Positions 1 to 10,387 of a DNA stretch of 64,000 bases are shown here, piece by piece. The DNA comes from Planctomycetia bacterium (GTDB lineage Bacteria; Planctomycetota; Planctomycetia; Pirellulales; UBA1268). Where the stretch lies: NCBI GenBank assembly GCA_021414115.1, contig JAIOPD010000030.1:1-64000 (forward strand), read 5' to 3'. A program made the position numbers and the translations under genes. Under the pieces are notes generated by a model that did not search any database, was not told the origin of the DNA, and was given only the letters and a program-made list of their open reading frames with translations. Each line of letters opens with the position of its first letter. Within the stretch, counting starts at the first letter, position 1.

Positions 1-1236
<1,236 letters not shown>

Positions 1237-1540
1237 GGGAGTTGTTGCGGGGCAGGGCGGGCGGCCGGGCGTGGCGTCGTCCGAACCGGAAAAGCCATCA
1301 TCCTAACCCGCAAGGCACGGGCTCCACAGGCCAACACTGTTCTTCTCGTTGCCGAAGCGCGCTGCCCGACGGGCTGTTGAGGGATCTGGCGTGTCGCCGT
1401 CGCGGCTAGCCACGATGTGACGGTCCGCACGGGTATAATGGCTGCCGGGTGCGGCGAAGAAAATCGCCCGCGCGGCGATCCAATCGATGGCGGGCGGACG
1501 GCCTCGGGAGCCACCGGCCGAAACCCCCTGTGTGGAGGAG

Positions 1541-2152
1541 ATGTTCATGCGATTCTTCGGCATTCCAGTCGTCTCGGCCGCCATCCTCGCTCTGGTTCTC
1601 GGAGCGGTCGTCTCCGCCGCCCCCGACGCCGGAGCGAAGGCCCGCGGGGACTACAACTTCTACAGTCGCAGCGCCCACGGTGGCTTCTCGAGCGCCCGCG
1701 CCCACGTCGACACCTACCAGCGTTACCTCAGCGACACCCACGGTATCGCCATGCCGACCGGGAACGATGCCGCGGCCGTGGCCCCGGCGGCCGACCGCGA
1801 AGCACAGATCGCCGCCTCTGGTGCGGTGGATGCCGGCATCGCCCGCGAGGCAAGTGATGCGATCGCCGACGACATCGAACGGATCCAGCGGCATGTCAAC
1901 AAGATGCGGGCCCACGCGAAGACCCTCGGCGATGCCGACGCCCTCGCCATACTGGCGGACGTCGACAAGAATCTGGGTGTCGCGAGACGCGGCCATGCGG
2001 CTCTCCACGAGGAACACGCCAGCGAGTCGATCGCCCCGGCAACGGCGATGCAGTTGGCGCAGAAGGTCAATGACTCCCTGCGCGTTGCCAATGCCGAACA
2101 CGACCGCCTCATGCAGCGTCTGCACGAGGGTGACGACTCCGCCAAGAAGTGA
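1541..2152 (+). CDS. Secreted hypothetical protein (signal peptide, helical)
   Basis: ORF with GGAGGAG-like SD just before ATG 1541; N-terminal hydrophobic signal MFMRFFGIPVVSAAILALVLGAVVSAAP. Confidence 0.6.
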   Translation: MFMRFFGIPVVSAAILALVLGAVVSAAPDAGAKARGDYNFYSRSAHGGFSSARAHVDTYQRYLSDTHGIAMPTGNDAAAVAPAADREAQIAASGAVDAGIAREASDAIADDIERIQRHVNKMRAHAKTLGDADALAILADVDKNLGVARRGHAALHEEHASESIAPATAMQLAQKVNDSLRVANAEHDRLMQRLHEGDDSAKK

Positions 2153-2280
2153 CCTCTCACGGGTGCGAGGCGAACCCATGCCATGAGGCGGCAGGTGGGC
2201 TACGGAATGAGCTGCGGACACCCCTTCGCGACTGTTGGGGTATGATGGCTGCCACACGATCGCGATAGAGGAGACGGGTG

Positions 2281-3306
2281 ATGCTGCAGTTGTTCGGGAT
2301 GCTGGCCGCCATCGGGCTCACCGCCCTGTGCTGGGGCATGTACGGCCCGGTGCTTCATTTTGGCCGCGAGGACATGCACTCGCCGCTGCGGCCCTTCGTC
2401 TGCGTCGGCATCGCCTACTTCGTGATCGCGGTCGTCGTGCCGCTCCTTCTGCTCCTCAAGGGGGAGAAGGGAGCTTGGACGATGAAGGGGTTGATCTGGA
2501 GTCTGCTCGCCGGTGCGGCCGGCGCCTTGGGCGCCCTCGGCGTGATCCTCGCGCTCCACTTCGGCGGCCGGCCGATCTACGTCATGCCGCTGGTCTTTGG
2601 CGGAGCGCCCGTGATCAACACGCTCCTGACGGCCGTGATGAACCGGGGCTTCGGCCAGCTCAAGCCGCCGTTCCTCGCAGGTCTCCTCCTCGTGATTACC
2701 GGTGCGGTGACGGTGCTCGTGTTCAAGCCGCAGACAGCACCGGCGCCGGTGGCGGCGACCGCGTTGTCGGAGGTGGCGACTCCGGCCGACCCGCCGCAGC
2801 GGAGCGTGGAGCAGAAGGCTGAGCGGCTCGTCGCGGTCCTGTTGTCGATCGCCCTGGCAATGGTGTCGTGGGGTTCGTATGGCCCGGTGCTCCACCGTGG
2901 CCAGGCGGGCATGCAAGGGAGCCGGCTGCGGCCGCTGATCTGCATCGGGGTGTCGTATTTCCTGATCGCCGTACTCGTCCCGCTCGCCCTGCTCGTGCCG
3001 CTCGGTGACACCGGCCAGTGGAACTCCACCGGAATCTTCTGGAGCCTCGGCGCAGGAGCGCTCGGCGCGCTCGGGGCCCTCGGCACGATCCTTGCGTTCA
3101 CGCTCGGCGGCAAGCCATTCACGGTCATGCCGGTGGTGTTTGGTTGCGCACCGGTCATCAATACGCTCACGACGCTGGCTCTCCACGAGACACCGGCGTC
3201 GAGCCTGAGCCCGTTCTTTCTCGCGGGTATGCTGATTGTGGCGGTCGGCGCAGCCACGGTGCTGGCGTTCGGGCCCCGCGGGCACGCTCCGGCAGCGCCG
3301 ACCTGA
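2281..3306 (+). CDS. Multi-pass membrane protein, DMT/EamA-like, internally duplicated
   Basis: Two ~150-aa halves with matching motifs (YGPVLH...LRPxxCxGxxYFxIAVxVPL...GALGALGxILA...GGxPxxVMPxVFGxAPVINTL). Confidence 0.7.
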   Translation: MLQLFGMLAAIGLTALCWGMYGPVLHFGREDMHSPLRPFVCVGIAYFVIAVVVPLLLLLKGEKGAWTMKGLIWSLLAGAAGALGALGVILALHFGGRPIYVMPLVFGGAPVINTLLTAVMNRGFGQLKPPFLAGLLLVITGAVTVLVFKPQTAPAPVAATALSEVATPADPPQRSVEQKAERLVAVLLSIALAMVSWGSYGPVLHRGQAGMQGSRLRPLICIGVSYFLIAVLVPLALLVPLGDTGQWNSTGIFWSLGAGALGALGALGTILAFTLGGKPFTVMPVVFGCAPVINTLTTLALHETPASSLSPFFLAGMLIVAVGAATVLAFGPRGHAPAAPT

Positions 3307-3327
3307 CCGGCGACGATCCGATCGAAG

Positions 3328-3765
3328 TCAGGGCGACTGGGGCGCCGGGACCGACCACCCCCCGGCCTCGACGAGGTCGTTCCAGCGAGGGAGTCCTGCG
3401 GCGTCGGCCGCCAGCGACGACGTTTCGGCGAGTAGCGACTCGCCGATCTCACTGAGCGTCGGGATCCGCTCGATCATCAGCTCCTGCTCATCGGGCTGCA
3501 CACTGTTTGTCGCCACATCCGCCGGCCACTGCACGGTGGAAGAGACCCCGAAGCCGACCAGCACCGCGGCCGCGGCGATGGCTGCGGGCATCCACGCCGT
3601 GAACCGCCGCCGCGGTTGAATGGGGACCATCGGGGCGGTGCCATCCGTGACGGACGCCAGGATCCTGGCGTGCAGCGCCGGCGAGAACTCAGGCCGCTCC
3701 CGGTAGGCCTCTTGCTTCAACGCCAGGGCCCATTCGTGGTCGTTCATGCGGTCCCCGTGATTCAC
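3328..3765 (-). CDS. Putative anti-sigma-like single-TM membrane protein
   Basis: ORF overlaps the sigma factor stop by 4 nt (ATGA); one TM helix AAIAAAAVLVGFGVSS after a cytosolic N-terminus. Confidence 0.55.
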   Translation of the reverse strand: MNHGDRMNDHEWALALKQEAYRERPEFSPALHARILASVTDGTAPMVPIQPRRRFTAWMPAAIAAAAVLVGFGVSSTVQWPADVATNSVQPDEQELMIERIPTLSEIGESLLAETSSLAADAAGLPRWNDLVEAGGWSVPAPQSP

Positions 3766-4370
3766 ATGGCACCCTTCACGATGATTTGAACGTTGCCGGC
3801 TGGAACGTACGGCACGAAGTCGGCAAGCAGCGGCTCCAGCCGGCGCCGGCCGCGGACGAGCAGTAGTTTCACGGCCCCTGGCGACCGCTGGAGCACAGCG
3901 GCGATGTCTGCCAGCGGCATCTCCTCCACATATCGGAGCCAGAGAGCGGTGAACTGATGTTCCGGCAAGGCCGCCCGAGCCACTTCCCAGAGCCGCTGCC
4001 GTCGCTCCGTTTCGATCACGCCGTCGTCAGGGCGATCGCTGGCGCGCGTCCGACCTGCCACCTGCGCCGCCCGACGGGCCAGGCGACGCTCCGTGCGCAG
4101 ATGGTTCAGGCACGTCCGGCGGGCGATGGCGAACAACCAGGCACCGAAGGGGCCCGACGACTCGTAACCACCGAGACCTCGGCAGGCGCGAATGAAGGTC
4201 TCCTGGGCCACGTCCTCGGCGTCGGTGCGGCGGCCGCCGCGGGCCAGAAGCTGGGCGGCGTAGTGAACGATCGACGACTGATGCCGGGCGATCAGGGCTG
4301 CGAGGCTCGCCTCACAGCCCGCGATCGCCCGCGCGACAAGTTCGGTGTCGTCTGCCGTGCGGTCAGCCAT
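3762..4370 (-). CDS. RNA polymerase ECF-type sigma factor
   Basis: Sigma-70 region 2 (DAEDVAQETFIRACRGLGGYESSGPFGAWLFAIARRTCLNHLR) and region 4 (FTALWLRYVEEMPLADIAAVLQRSPGAVKLLLVRGRRRL). Confidence 0.9.
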   Translation of the reverse strand: MADRTADDTELVARAIAGCEASLAALIARHQSSIVHYAAQLLARGGRRTDAEDVAQETFIRACRGLGGYESSGPFGAWLFAIARRTCLNHLRTERRLARRAAQVAGRTRASDRPDDGVIETERRQRLWEVARAALPEHQFTALWLRYVEEMPLADIAAVLQRSPGAVKLLLVRGRRRLEPLLADFVPYVPAGNVQIIVKGAM

Positions 4371-4403
4371 CGTTCGCTCACTCCTCCGAGCGGCCTGCGG
4401 GGG

Positions 4404-5477
4404 TCAAAACTCGTCGTCGCCGAGTGGCTTGTCGGCCGAGTCGCCGCTGTTCTTCTTCATGGGGCAGCCCTTGTCGCACGTGCCGTCGCCGCAGCCCTTG
4501 CAGCCGGTTTTGCCGCAAGACTTGCAGGAGTTGTTCCAGCGATTCTGCCGCGATTCCCAGTGCGTCATCGCCTTCTCCACCACGGTCCACGTGTCGTCCG
4601 CCGGAACCTCCCAGGAAATGCTGCAGGTTTCGCCCTCGACGTCCATCCGTACGGCCTTCACGAGACTCATGATCGAGTCGTCGGAACCCCAGCGGAGAGA
4701 CGCCAGTGATGCCAAGCCCTTGACGACGTCGCGGACCTCCGCGGCGGCCTCGGCCGAGTTCATCTCCAGACGTGCCCGGTAGAACGACTTGCGGTCGTGT
4801 TCGCCGAGAGCCACACGGAAGGCCTCGCCCTTCCGCAGCACGGGGCACTTCGTGTCGGGATCCACCGCGGATGCCCGCGCCACGACGATCGAGCCCGGCC
4901 GCACGCGGCCGGCGAGCGGGCTGTCAGCCGGCACCGAGGCTTTCCGCCCATCGAGGACGTCGAGCGCGGCCTTCGTGGCCTCTTCGGTCCGCGAGAAGAC
5001 CAGCACGTCGTCCTTGAAGAAGGCGGCCACGACGGTGCCGCCATGCCGGCCCCGCTTGTGGGTCCAGCCATGCAGCGTGTGGCCTTCATGGGTCATGGTC
5101 CTGTGGTCGGGGGCTTTCTCCACCATGCGGGTGAGAAACTCCCGGTTGGCGTTGCCGCGAACCACGAGCACGCCGTTTTTCTTGTCCGTGTCGGACCCGT
5201 AGGCCGTGGCATCCCGCAGGTCCTTTCGTGGATCCATGCCCGACATCTTGGCGGCCATGTCGATCATGCCACCGGCGCCCGGATGCATCTTCATCGCCTT
5301 GGCCAAGGTTCGTTCCAGCACCGTCGAGTCACGGGCCGCGTCCATGTCGACGTGCATCACCCACTTCGCGTCGGCCGAAACCGCCATCAGGTCGAGCGGA
5401 GCGGCCACGAGCGGGGCGGCCGTCGGGCAGGCGATGGCGAGAACGGCTGTCAGTCGGGCAAGGCCAGTGCGACGCAT
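4404..5477 (-). CDS. Secreted hypothetical protein with Cys-rich C-terminal tail
   Basis: Signal peptide MRRTGLARLTAVLAIACPTAAPLVAAP; C-terminus CKSCGKTGCKGCGDGTCDKGCPMKK; ATG at 5477. Confidence 0.65.
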   Translation of the reverse strand: MRRTGLARLTAVLAIACPTAAPLVAAPLDLMAVSADAKWVMHVDMDAARDSTVLERTLAKAMKMHPGAGGMIDMAAKMSGMDPRKDLRDATAYGSDTDKKNGVLVVRGNANREFLTRMVEKAPDHRTMTHEGHTLHGWTHKRGRHGGTVVAAFFKDDVLVFSRTEEATKAALDVLDGRKASVPADSPLAGRVRPGSIVVARASAVDPDTKCPVLRKGEAFRVALGEHDRKSFYRARLEMNSAEAAAEVRDVVKGLASLASLRWGSDDSIMSLVKAVRMDVEGETCSISWEVPADDTWTVVEKAMTHWESRQNRWNNSCKSCGKTGCKGCGDGTCDKGCPMKKNSGDSADKPLGDDEF

Positions 5478-5723
5478 GGGCGAGTCTCCGGAAAGGGCAG
5501 GGGGCCACGGTGGGCCCAGATTGGGAGTTCGGCAGTATGACACCGCCTTGGCCGGCAAGGTTACGCGACAGCCGCCTGGTGGGCGCAGAGGGCGTCGGCC
5601 ACCCGAAACCCGTGAAGATCCCGAACGGCTCAAGAACGGAAGACCTCTTTGCTCGTGGGGACTCCTCCCTATACTGGTCCAAAATGTTTCCTGCTGGTTT
5701 CGCGGCCCTGGGACGGTTCCCCG

Positions 5724-6401
5724 ATGGCGCTCACGGATGTCCGCGGTGGCGAACGGAGCGAGCCCCGCCCGGCAGATCGTCGGCGGGCCGCCTTTTCCAT
5801 TGTGGAACTGCTGACCGCGGTCGCCGTGGTCGGTGTTCTCGTCGCGATCCTGGTCCCGGCCATCCAGTTCCTTCGCGAACGAGCCCGCTTGCTGCAGTGC
5901 TCCGCAAGCCTCCGCGAAATCGGGCTGGTGACCCACCTCTATCGCGACAGCCGCAACGGCTGGTTTCCGAATGCCTCCAAGACGGGCAACTTCTCCTACC
6001 GCATGGCGCCCGGCATGCGAACGGTCAATGATCCGCGGGCGTATCCCGAGGAGTATGGGCTCGAGGCGCTCTACGTCAGTCTTGGGCTGCTGTCGCCCGC
6101 CAGCAGGATCTGGGTCTGCCCCAGCCACGACGATGCCAAGCGAGCCTATCGCAACACCTACGCCTTCAGCATCGCGACGGCGCTCGACAAGAAGAACCCC
6201 GCCAACCAGTCGACGACGCTCTTCGTGTGGGACAACTACAGCTTCAATCCGGGGTTGACGGGTTTCCGCGGTCCCTTCCCGGGATACACGATTCCGAGCG
6301 GCCAACGTACGCAGCCCCATCGCGGTTTCGGCACGGGTGCGACGGGCTACAACGCGCTCTACCTCGACGGCCACACCGAGTATTTCAACACCGGTAACTG
6401 A
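5724..6401 (+). CDS. Prepilin-type (pseudopilin) N-terminal domain protein
   Basis: RRAAFSIVELLTAVAVVGVLVAILVPAIQFLRERARLLQCSASLREIG and H-X9-DG domain-like end (YNALYLDGHTEYF). Confidence 0.8.
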   Translation: MALTDVRGGERSEPRPADRRRAAFSIVELLTAVAVVGVLVAILVPAIQFLRERARLLQCSASLREIGLVTHLYRDSRNGWFPNASKTGNFSYRMAPGMRTVNDPRAYPEEYGLEALYVSLGLLSPASRIWVCPSHDDAKRAYRNTYAFSIATALDKKNPANQSTTLFVWDNYSFNPGLTGFRGPFPGYTIPSGQRTQPHRGFGTGATGYNALYLDGHTEYFNTGN

Positions 6402-6412
6402 CCCTCCACGCG

Positions 6413-8233
6413 ATGGACCGCCGACACCGCGTTCTGACCATGCTGCAACATCACCGTCGAGGGACGGCCTCGCGAGCGTTCGCGCTCGCTGTCACGGTCG
6501 CGCTCGCCTCCGCCTCGGCGTCCGCTCAGGACGTGATCACCACGCTCGTCACCAAGGCGAACGCGTCTGGCACGGCAACGCTGAGCACGTTCGCCTACGA
6601 CCCAACGGGGCCCAATGGCGGCACGATCTACGCCGCAGGGTTTGGCTCCGGAGCAGAACTCCGACGCATCGAGAACCTCAGCGGCACGCAGACCGTCACC
6701 CAGCTCGTGGCGCAAAGCGAATGGACGTTGTTTCTTCGGAACAACGATCGCAATGCGACCGGTGGAAATCCGACCCCACACGGACTCCTCCTCAATCCCG
6801 TCGCCGTCGGCGGCCATGCCCCCTTCACGCTTGCGGTCATCTCCGACGGAGGCGGAGTTGTGAAGGTTTCAGGCAGCACGCGCAACGACCTGACGCAACG
6901 CCTCTACAGCTACAACGTGGCCAGCGGCACGGGACCGTTTACGTCGCTGGTCACCCAGGCCCAGCTCGCCTTTGCCAGCGGCCTGGCAAACCCCGTGACG
7001 ACCGGCAGCAATGCCAACTTCGGTCGGCAGTTCGCCTATGCGGGCGACGGGCAGTCCGTCTACATCATCGACACGAGTGTCGGCTACGGCGGTCTCTATC
7101 GGGCCAACATCGCGACGGGCACGGTGAGCCGCCTGTTCGCCGACTCCCAGATCAATACGGAGGTCGCCGTCCTCTCGTCTGGGGGAACCGACACGATCTT
7201 CTTTCAGGGCAGCCCGGCCACGGGCAACACGGGGGGCATCGACAAGTTCACCTCCAGCGGCACGGCCTCGGGCCGGAGCATCCATGTCGCCGCAGCAGCG
7301 ATCGCCGATTTCATGGAAACCGTGCCGTCCGGGATCGACATCACCTCGATGGCCGCCGGCCCAGGGGGCGAACTCTATTTCAACAACACCTCGAGCACTT
7401 CTCCGGATCGTCGCGGCATCTTCAAGGTGGATTCAGAGGGACGGCTCGCCAAGGTCGTGAGCCGCACGGAGCGGGGCACGACCCTCGGCCTCGGGAGCCC
7501 CAACTCGAACACCACCCGGATGCAGCCACGGACCGTGGAGCATCCCAATGGGTTTGATGTGACGCAGATTATGTATGTCGAGTCTGGAACTGCGAGCCTG
7601 ATCGCCGGAGCCTACGATTTCAAAGTCGGCGACTTCGATCGCGACGACGATGTCGACATGAACGATCTGACGCTGCTGAGGGCCGCCGTCGGTGTTCGCG
7701 GCGGACCTGCCGTGGGCCCCGGCAGCTACAAGTACGACCTCAACGGCAACAACGTCGTCGACTGGAAGGACGTCAAGATCCTGCAGACGTTCCTGCCCGG
7801 CCTTCGCAACGGCGATGCGAACATGGACCTCGCGGTCGACCTCCTCGACCTCAACATTATCCGCGACAACTACTCCACCACGGCATCAGGCACCGGGGGC
7901 AAGACATGGGCCACCGGCGACTTCGCGAGCATGGATCCCCTGGCGACGACCTACGCCGCCAATGCCAGCGACGCGAACATGGTCAACCTCGTCGACCTGC
8001 AGGTGTTCGCTACCACCTGGCTCAGCGTGCTGCGTAGACCGACGCTGACGTTCGCCGATCTCGACGCGAACGGCTACACCGGCCTGTTTCGACAGGACGT
8101 GATCACGGTCTTCTCGGTGCCCGAGCCCTCGGCCGTCGCCCTCTCGGTCGCCGGCCTCACGGCAGCACTGGCGTGGAGACATCGGCGGCAGCGAGAGAGC
8201 CGCTTTCCGCTTACCAAGCAGGAACGCACCTGA
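6413..8233 (+). CDS. PEP-CTERM protein with dockerin-type repeats
   Basis: Signal peptide; dockerin-like GDFDRDDDVDMNDLTLLRAAV / GDANMDLAVDLLDLNIIRDNY; C-terminal VPEPSAVALSVAGLTAALAWRHRRQR. Confidence 0.85.
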   Translation: MDRRHRVLTMLQHHRRGTASRAFALAVTVALASASASAQDVITTLVTKANASGTATLSTFAYDPTGPNGGTIYAAGFGSGAELRRIENLSGTQTVTQLVAQSEWTLFLRNNDRNATGGNPTPHGLLLNPVAVGGHAPFTLAVISDGGGVVKVSGSTRNDLTQRLYSYNVASGTGPFTSLVTQAQLAFASGLANPVTTGSNANFGRQFAYAGDGQSVYIIDTSVGYGGLYRANIATGTVSRLFADSQINTEVAVLSSGGTDTIFFQGSPATGNTGGIDKFTSSGTASGRSIHVAAAAIADFMETVPSGIDITSMAAGPGGELYFNNTSSTSPDRRGIFKVDSEGRLAKVVSRTERGTTLGLGSPNSNTTRMQPRTVEHPNGFDVTQIMYVESGTASLIAGAYDFKVGDFDRDDDVDMNDLTLLRAAVGVRGGPAVGPGSYKYDLNGNNVVDWKDVKILQTFLPGLRNGDANMDLAVDLLDLNIIRDNYSTTASGTGGKTWATGDFASMDPLATTYAANASDANMVNLVDLQVFATTWLSVLRRPTLTFADLDANGYTGLFRQDVITVFSVPEPSAVALSVAGLTAALAWRHRRQRESRFPLTKQERT

Positions 8234-8258
8234 GATCGCAGCCGTCCTGAGCCGTCGG

Positions 8259-8345
8259 CTACTTCTTGACCGGTGCCTTGGTCTTGTCCTGCTTGGGCTT
8301 CTTGTTCTTTTTGTCGTTCTTCTGTGCGTTGTTGCCCTTGCCCAT
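8259..8345 (-). CDS. Lys-rich 28-aa microprotein MGKGNNAQKNDKKNKKPKQDKTKAPVKK
   Basis: ATG to stop on minus strand, absent from the ORF track because of length; strongly biased composition, in an intergenic gap. Confidence 0.5.
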   Translation of the reverse strand: MGKGNNAQKNDKKNKKPKQDKTKAPVKK

Positions 8346-8635
8346 GGTCGGCTGGCCTTTCGATCAAATAGGGGTATGGAAGCGTTCGATCGAGATCGTA
8401 CCGAGAGCATTCGAATTTCAGCAACCGCAGTGCGAGCCCGATTCCGCATCTCGGGCTTTGCGGCAGGTCCGCCTTCGTGGCACGGCGTGACCTCTGAAAA
8501 ATCGGTCTATCGCCCGGTAGCAGTCCGGGCTATCGTCCCCCCACTTGGCCTGGGAAGGCCAGAGCGAGCACGGAGAGCCGTCCGTGGAAATCGGCGTGAT
8601 TCCGAGGTCGTGTGGCCGATCAATGAGGTGGGACG

Positions 8636-9199
8636 ATGCCGTTGTATCTCCAGATTGCCGCGTGGTTCGTGGGGCTCGCCGTGGTGATGTCGCTCATCGA
8701 ACATCAGGTACACGCCCGGCTGATGCACCGGCGGCCGAAGTTATTTTTTCTTCGAAGTGTGACTGCCCGGAAGAAAATCTTCGACAGCCACGCCGTCGAG
8801 CATCATCGGCAGTATCGTAAGTCGTTCCATGATGATCCGGTGCCACATGGCGAGGACCGCGGAATCCGGCTCAACATTTGGGAAGGCCTCGTGGAGTCGC
8901 TGCCGGTGAGTCTGGTGCTGGCGCTGTTCTCGACGACGGGTGCACTCATGTTTCCAGTCGTTGTCTGCCTCCATCATCTGATGTGGAACCTGATCCACAT
9001 GGAGATGCACAAACCCGAGGGCCGATTCTTCGCCAAGTGGCCGATTTACAAGTCTCTGGCCCGCCACCACTACCTTCATCACCGCTATCCCGACAAAAAC
9101 TTCAACGTCGCCCTGCTCGCCGGCGACTTTCTGTTTGGCACCATGGCCAAGGCGTCCGACGCCGATTGGCAGGCCATGAAGGCGGAAGGCATCGCCTGA
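8636..9199 (+). CDS. Fatty acid hydroxylase/sterol desaturase superfamily-like membrane protein
   Basis: Histidine boxes HAVEHHRQYH-like and HHYLHHRYPDKNFN with TM segments. Confidence 0.65.
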   Translation: MPLYLQIAAWFVGLAVVMSLIEHQVHARLMHRRPKLFFLRSVTARKKIFDSHAVEHHRQYRKSFHDDPVPHGEDRGIRLNIWEGLVESLPVSLVLALFSTTGALMFPVVVCLHHLMWNLIHMEMHKPEGRFFAKWPIYKSLARHHYLHHRYPDKNFNVALLAGDFLFGTMAKASDADWQAMKAEGIA

Positions 9200-9324
9200 C
9201 CGCTCCTCTCTGCTACGCTGGGATCTGGAAACCTCCCGCCCCCCCTCGCTTGGGGCCGGTGCACGGAGGATCGGCGTGGTTTTGGACCGCCGCCATTTCC
9301 CCTACTCGAACTGGAGCGGATCGG

Positions 9325-9711
9325 ATGAGCAGCAACGAGCGCAGCGAGGCCCGGAGTGTGATCCTGCGATTACGTCGCTATCGGGACCGCATCGAGGAGA
9401 TCACGACAGGCGACGACGGCCGCGCTGCGACCGGTGCTCCTGCCGCGGTCGCCGCCCAACGCCGGCTGGCGTCGCTCAAAAGCGATCTCGACCACGACGC
9501 CCATGAGTGTGGCATCGGCAGAAAGCGGGCGGTCCAGACCGATTGCGAGCAGCGATTTCTGTGGCCGGCGCTGCGGGAGGCTGCTGGAGCGGTGCGGGAG
9601 CAGCCTGGGCTGCGTCCGCTGGATGCCCACGCAAAAGAGGAGTTACGGGCGGCCCGGGACCACATTCTCACCTACCTGAAGCAGCTGGAGGGCCTGTACC
9701 CCACCCTGTAG
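9325..9711 (+). CDS. Hypothetical protein
   Basis: ATG 9325, 128-aa helical ORF between annotated genes. Confidence 0.45.
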   Translation: MSSNERSEARSVILRLRRYRDRIEEITTGDDGRAATGAPAAVAAQRRLASLKSDLDHDAHECGIGRKRAVQTDCEQRFLWPALREAAGAVREQPGLRPLDAHAKEELRAARDHILTYLKQLEGLYPTL

Positions 9712-9871
9712 CGACGGGAACGGCGTTGCTTTTCCCGGGATTCCGATCTACAGTGCAGGGGTTGGTGCTGGACGACGCTAGAGGTTCCGCGGTGGCCGAA
9801 TGGCCGCGTCTGCTGCTTCTTTATCCTCGCCTTTACCCTCTGGCGGGCTGCCAATCTCTGGCCCTTTCGAT

Positions 9872-9898
9872 ATGACCCCGAAAGCACATTTGGGTCAT
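9872..9898 (+). promoter_or_regulatory. 5' UTR hairpin upstream of RRM gene
   Basis: ATGACCC ... GGGTCAT 7-bp perfect stem about 20 nt upstream of the ATG of the RNA-binding protein. Confidence 0.35.
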
Positions 9899-9917
9899 CG
9901 GTAGGAGTGTTTTGTTC

Positions 9918-10229
9918 ATGGGTAAGAAACTGTACGTCGGTAACCTCGCTTATAGCGTGACGAGCGAGGCGCTCGAGCAAATGTTCCTCGAGTTCGGCAC
10001 CGTTGTCAGCGCTCAGGTCATCCAGGATCGTGAGACGGGCCGCAGCAAGGGCTTCGGATTCGTCGAGATGCAGGCCGATGACGCCGCGCAGCGCGCGATC
10101 AGCGGCATGCACGAGAAGGAGTTCGACGGTCGTCCCCTCACCGTCAACGAGGCCAAGCCCCGTGAGAGCGGTGGCGGCGGCGGTGGCGGTCGCGGTGGTT
10201 ACGGCGGCGGCGGCGGACGCCGCTACTAA
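9918..10229 (+). CDS. RRM-domain glycine-rich RNA-binding protein
   Basis: RNP2 KLYVGNL and RNP1 KGFGFVEM motifs, Gly-rich tail GGGGGGGRGGYGGGGGRRY. Confidence 0.95.
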   Translation: MGKKLYVGNLAYSVTSEALEQMFLEFGTVVSAQVIQDRETGRSKGFGFVEMQADDAAQRAISGMHEKEFDGRPLTVNEAKPRESGGGGGGGRGGYGGGGGRRY

Positions 10230-10260
10230 GCCGGATCGCCCGGAAACGGAACACGTTGTC

Positions 10261-10304
10261 AGGGCCGGAGCGCGTCGTGAAGGCGCCCTCCGGCCCTCTT
10301 TTTT
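10261..10304 (+). terminator. Rho-independent terminator after RRM gene
   Basis: AGGGCCGGAG...CTCCGGCCCT 10-bp perfect stem followed by CTTTTTTG. Confidence 0.9.
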
Positions 10305-10387
10305 GCCGCGGCACTGCAGTCGATCCGGTGGACCGGATGCGGATGCCCTGCGGTTCGATCGATCCCCTCCCGAGAGCAGTTTGACGC

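Noticed and set aside
8512-8530. GCCCGG/CCGGGC hairpin upstream of the fatty acid hydroxylase-like gene
   Set aside because: Only a 6-bp stem without U-tract or clear position relative to a promoter; too weak to call.
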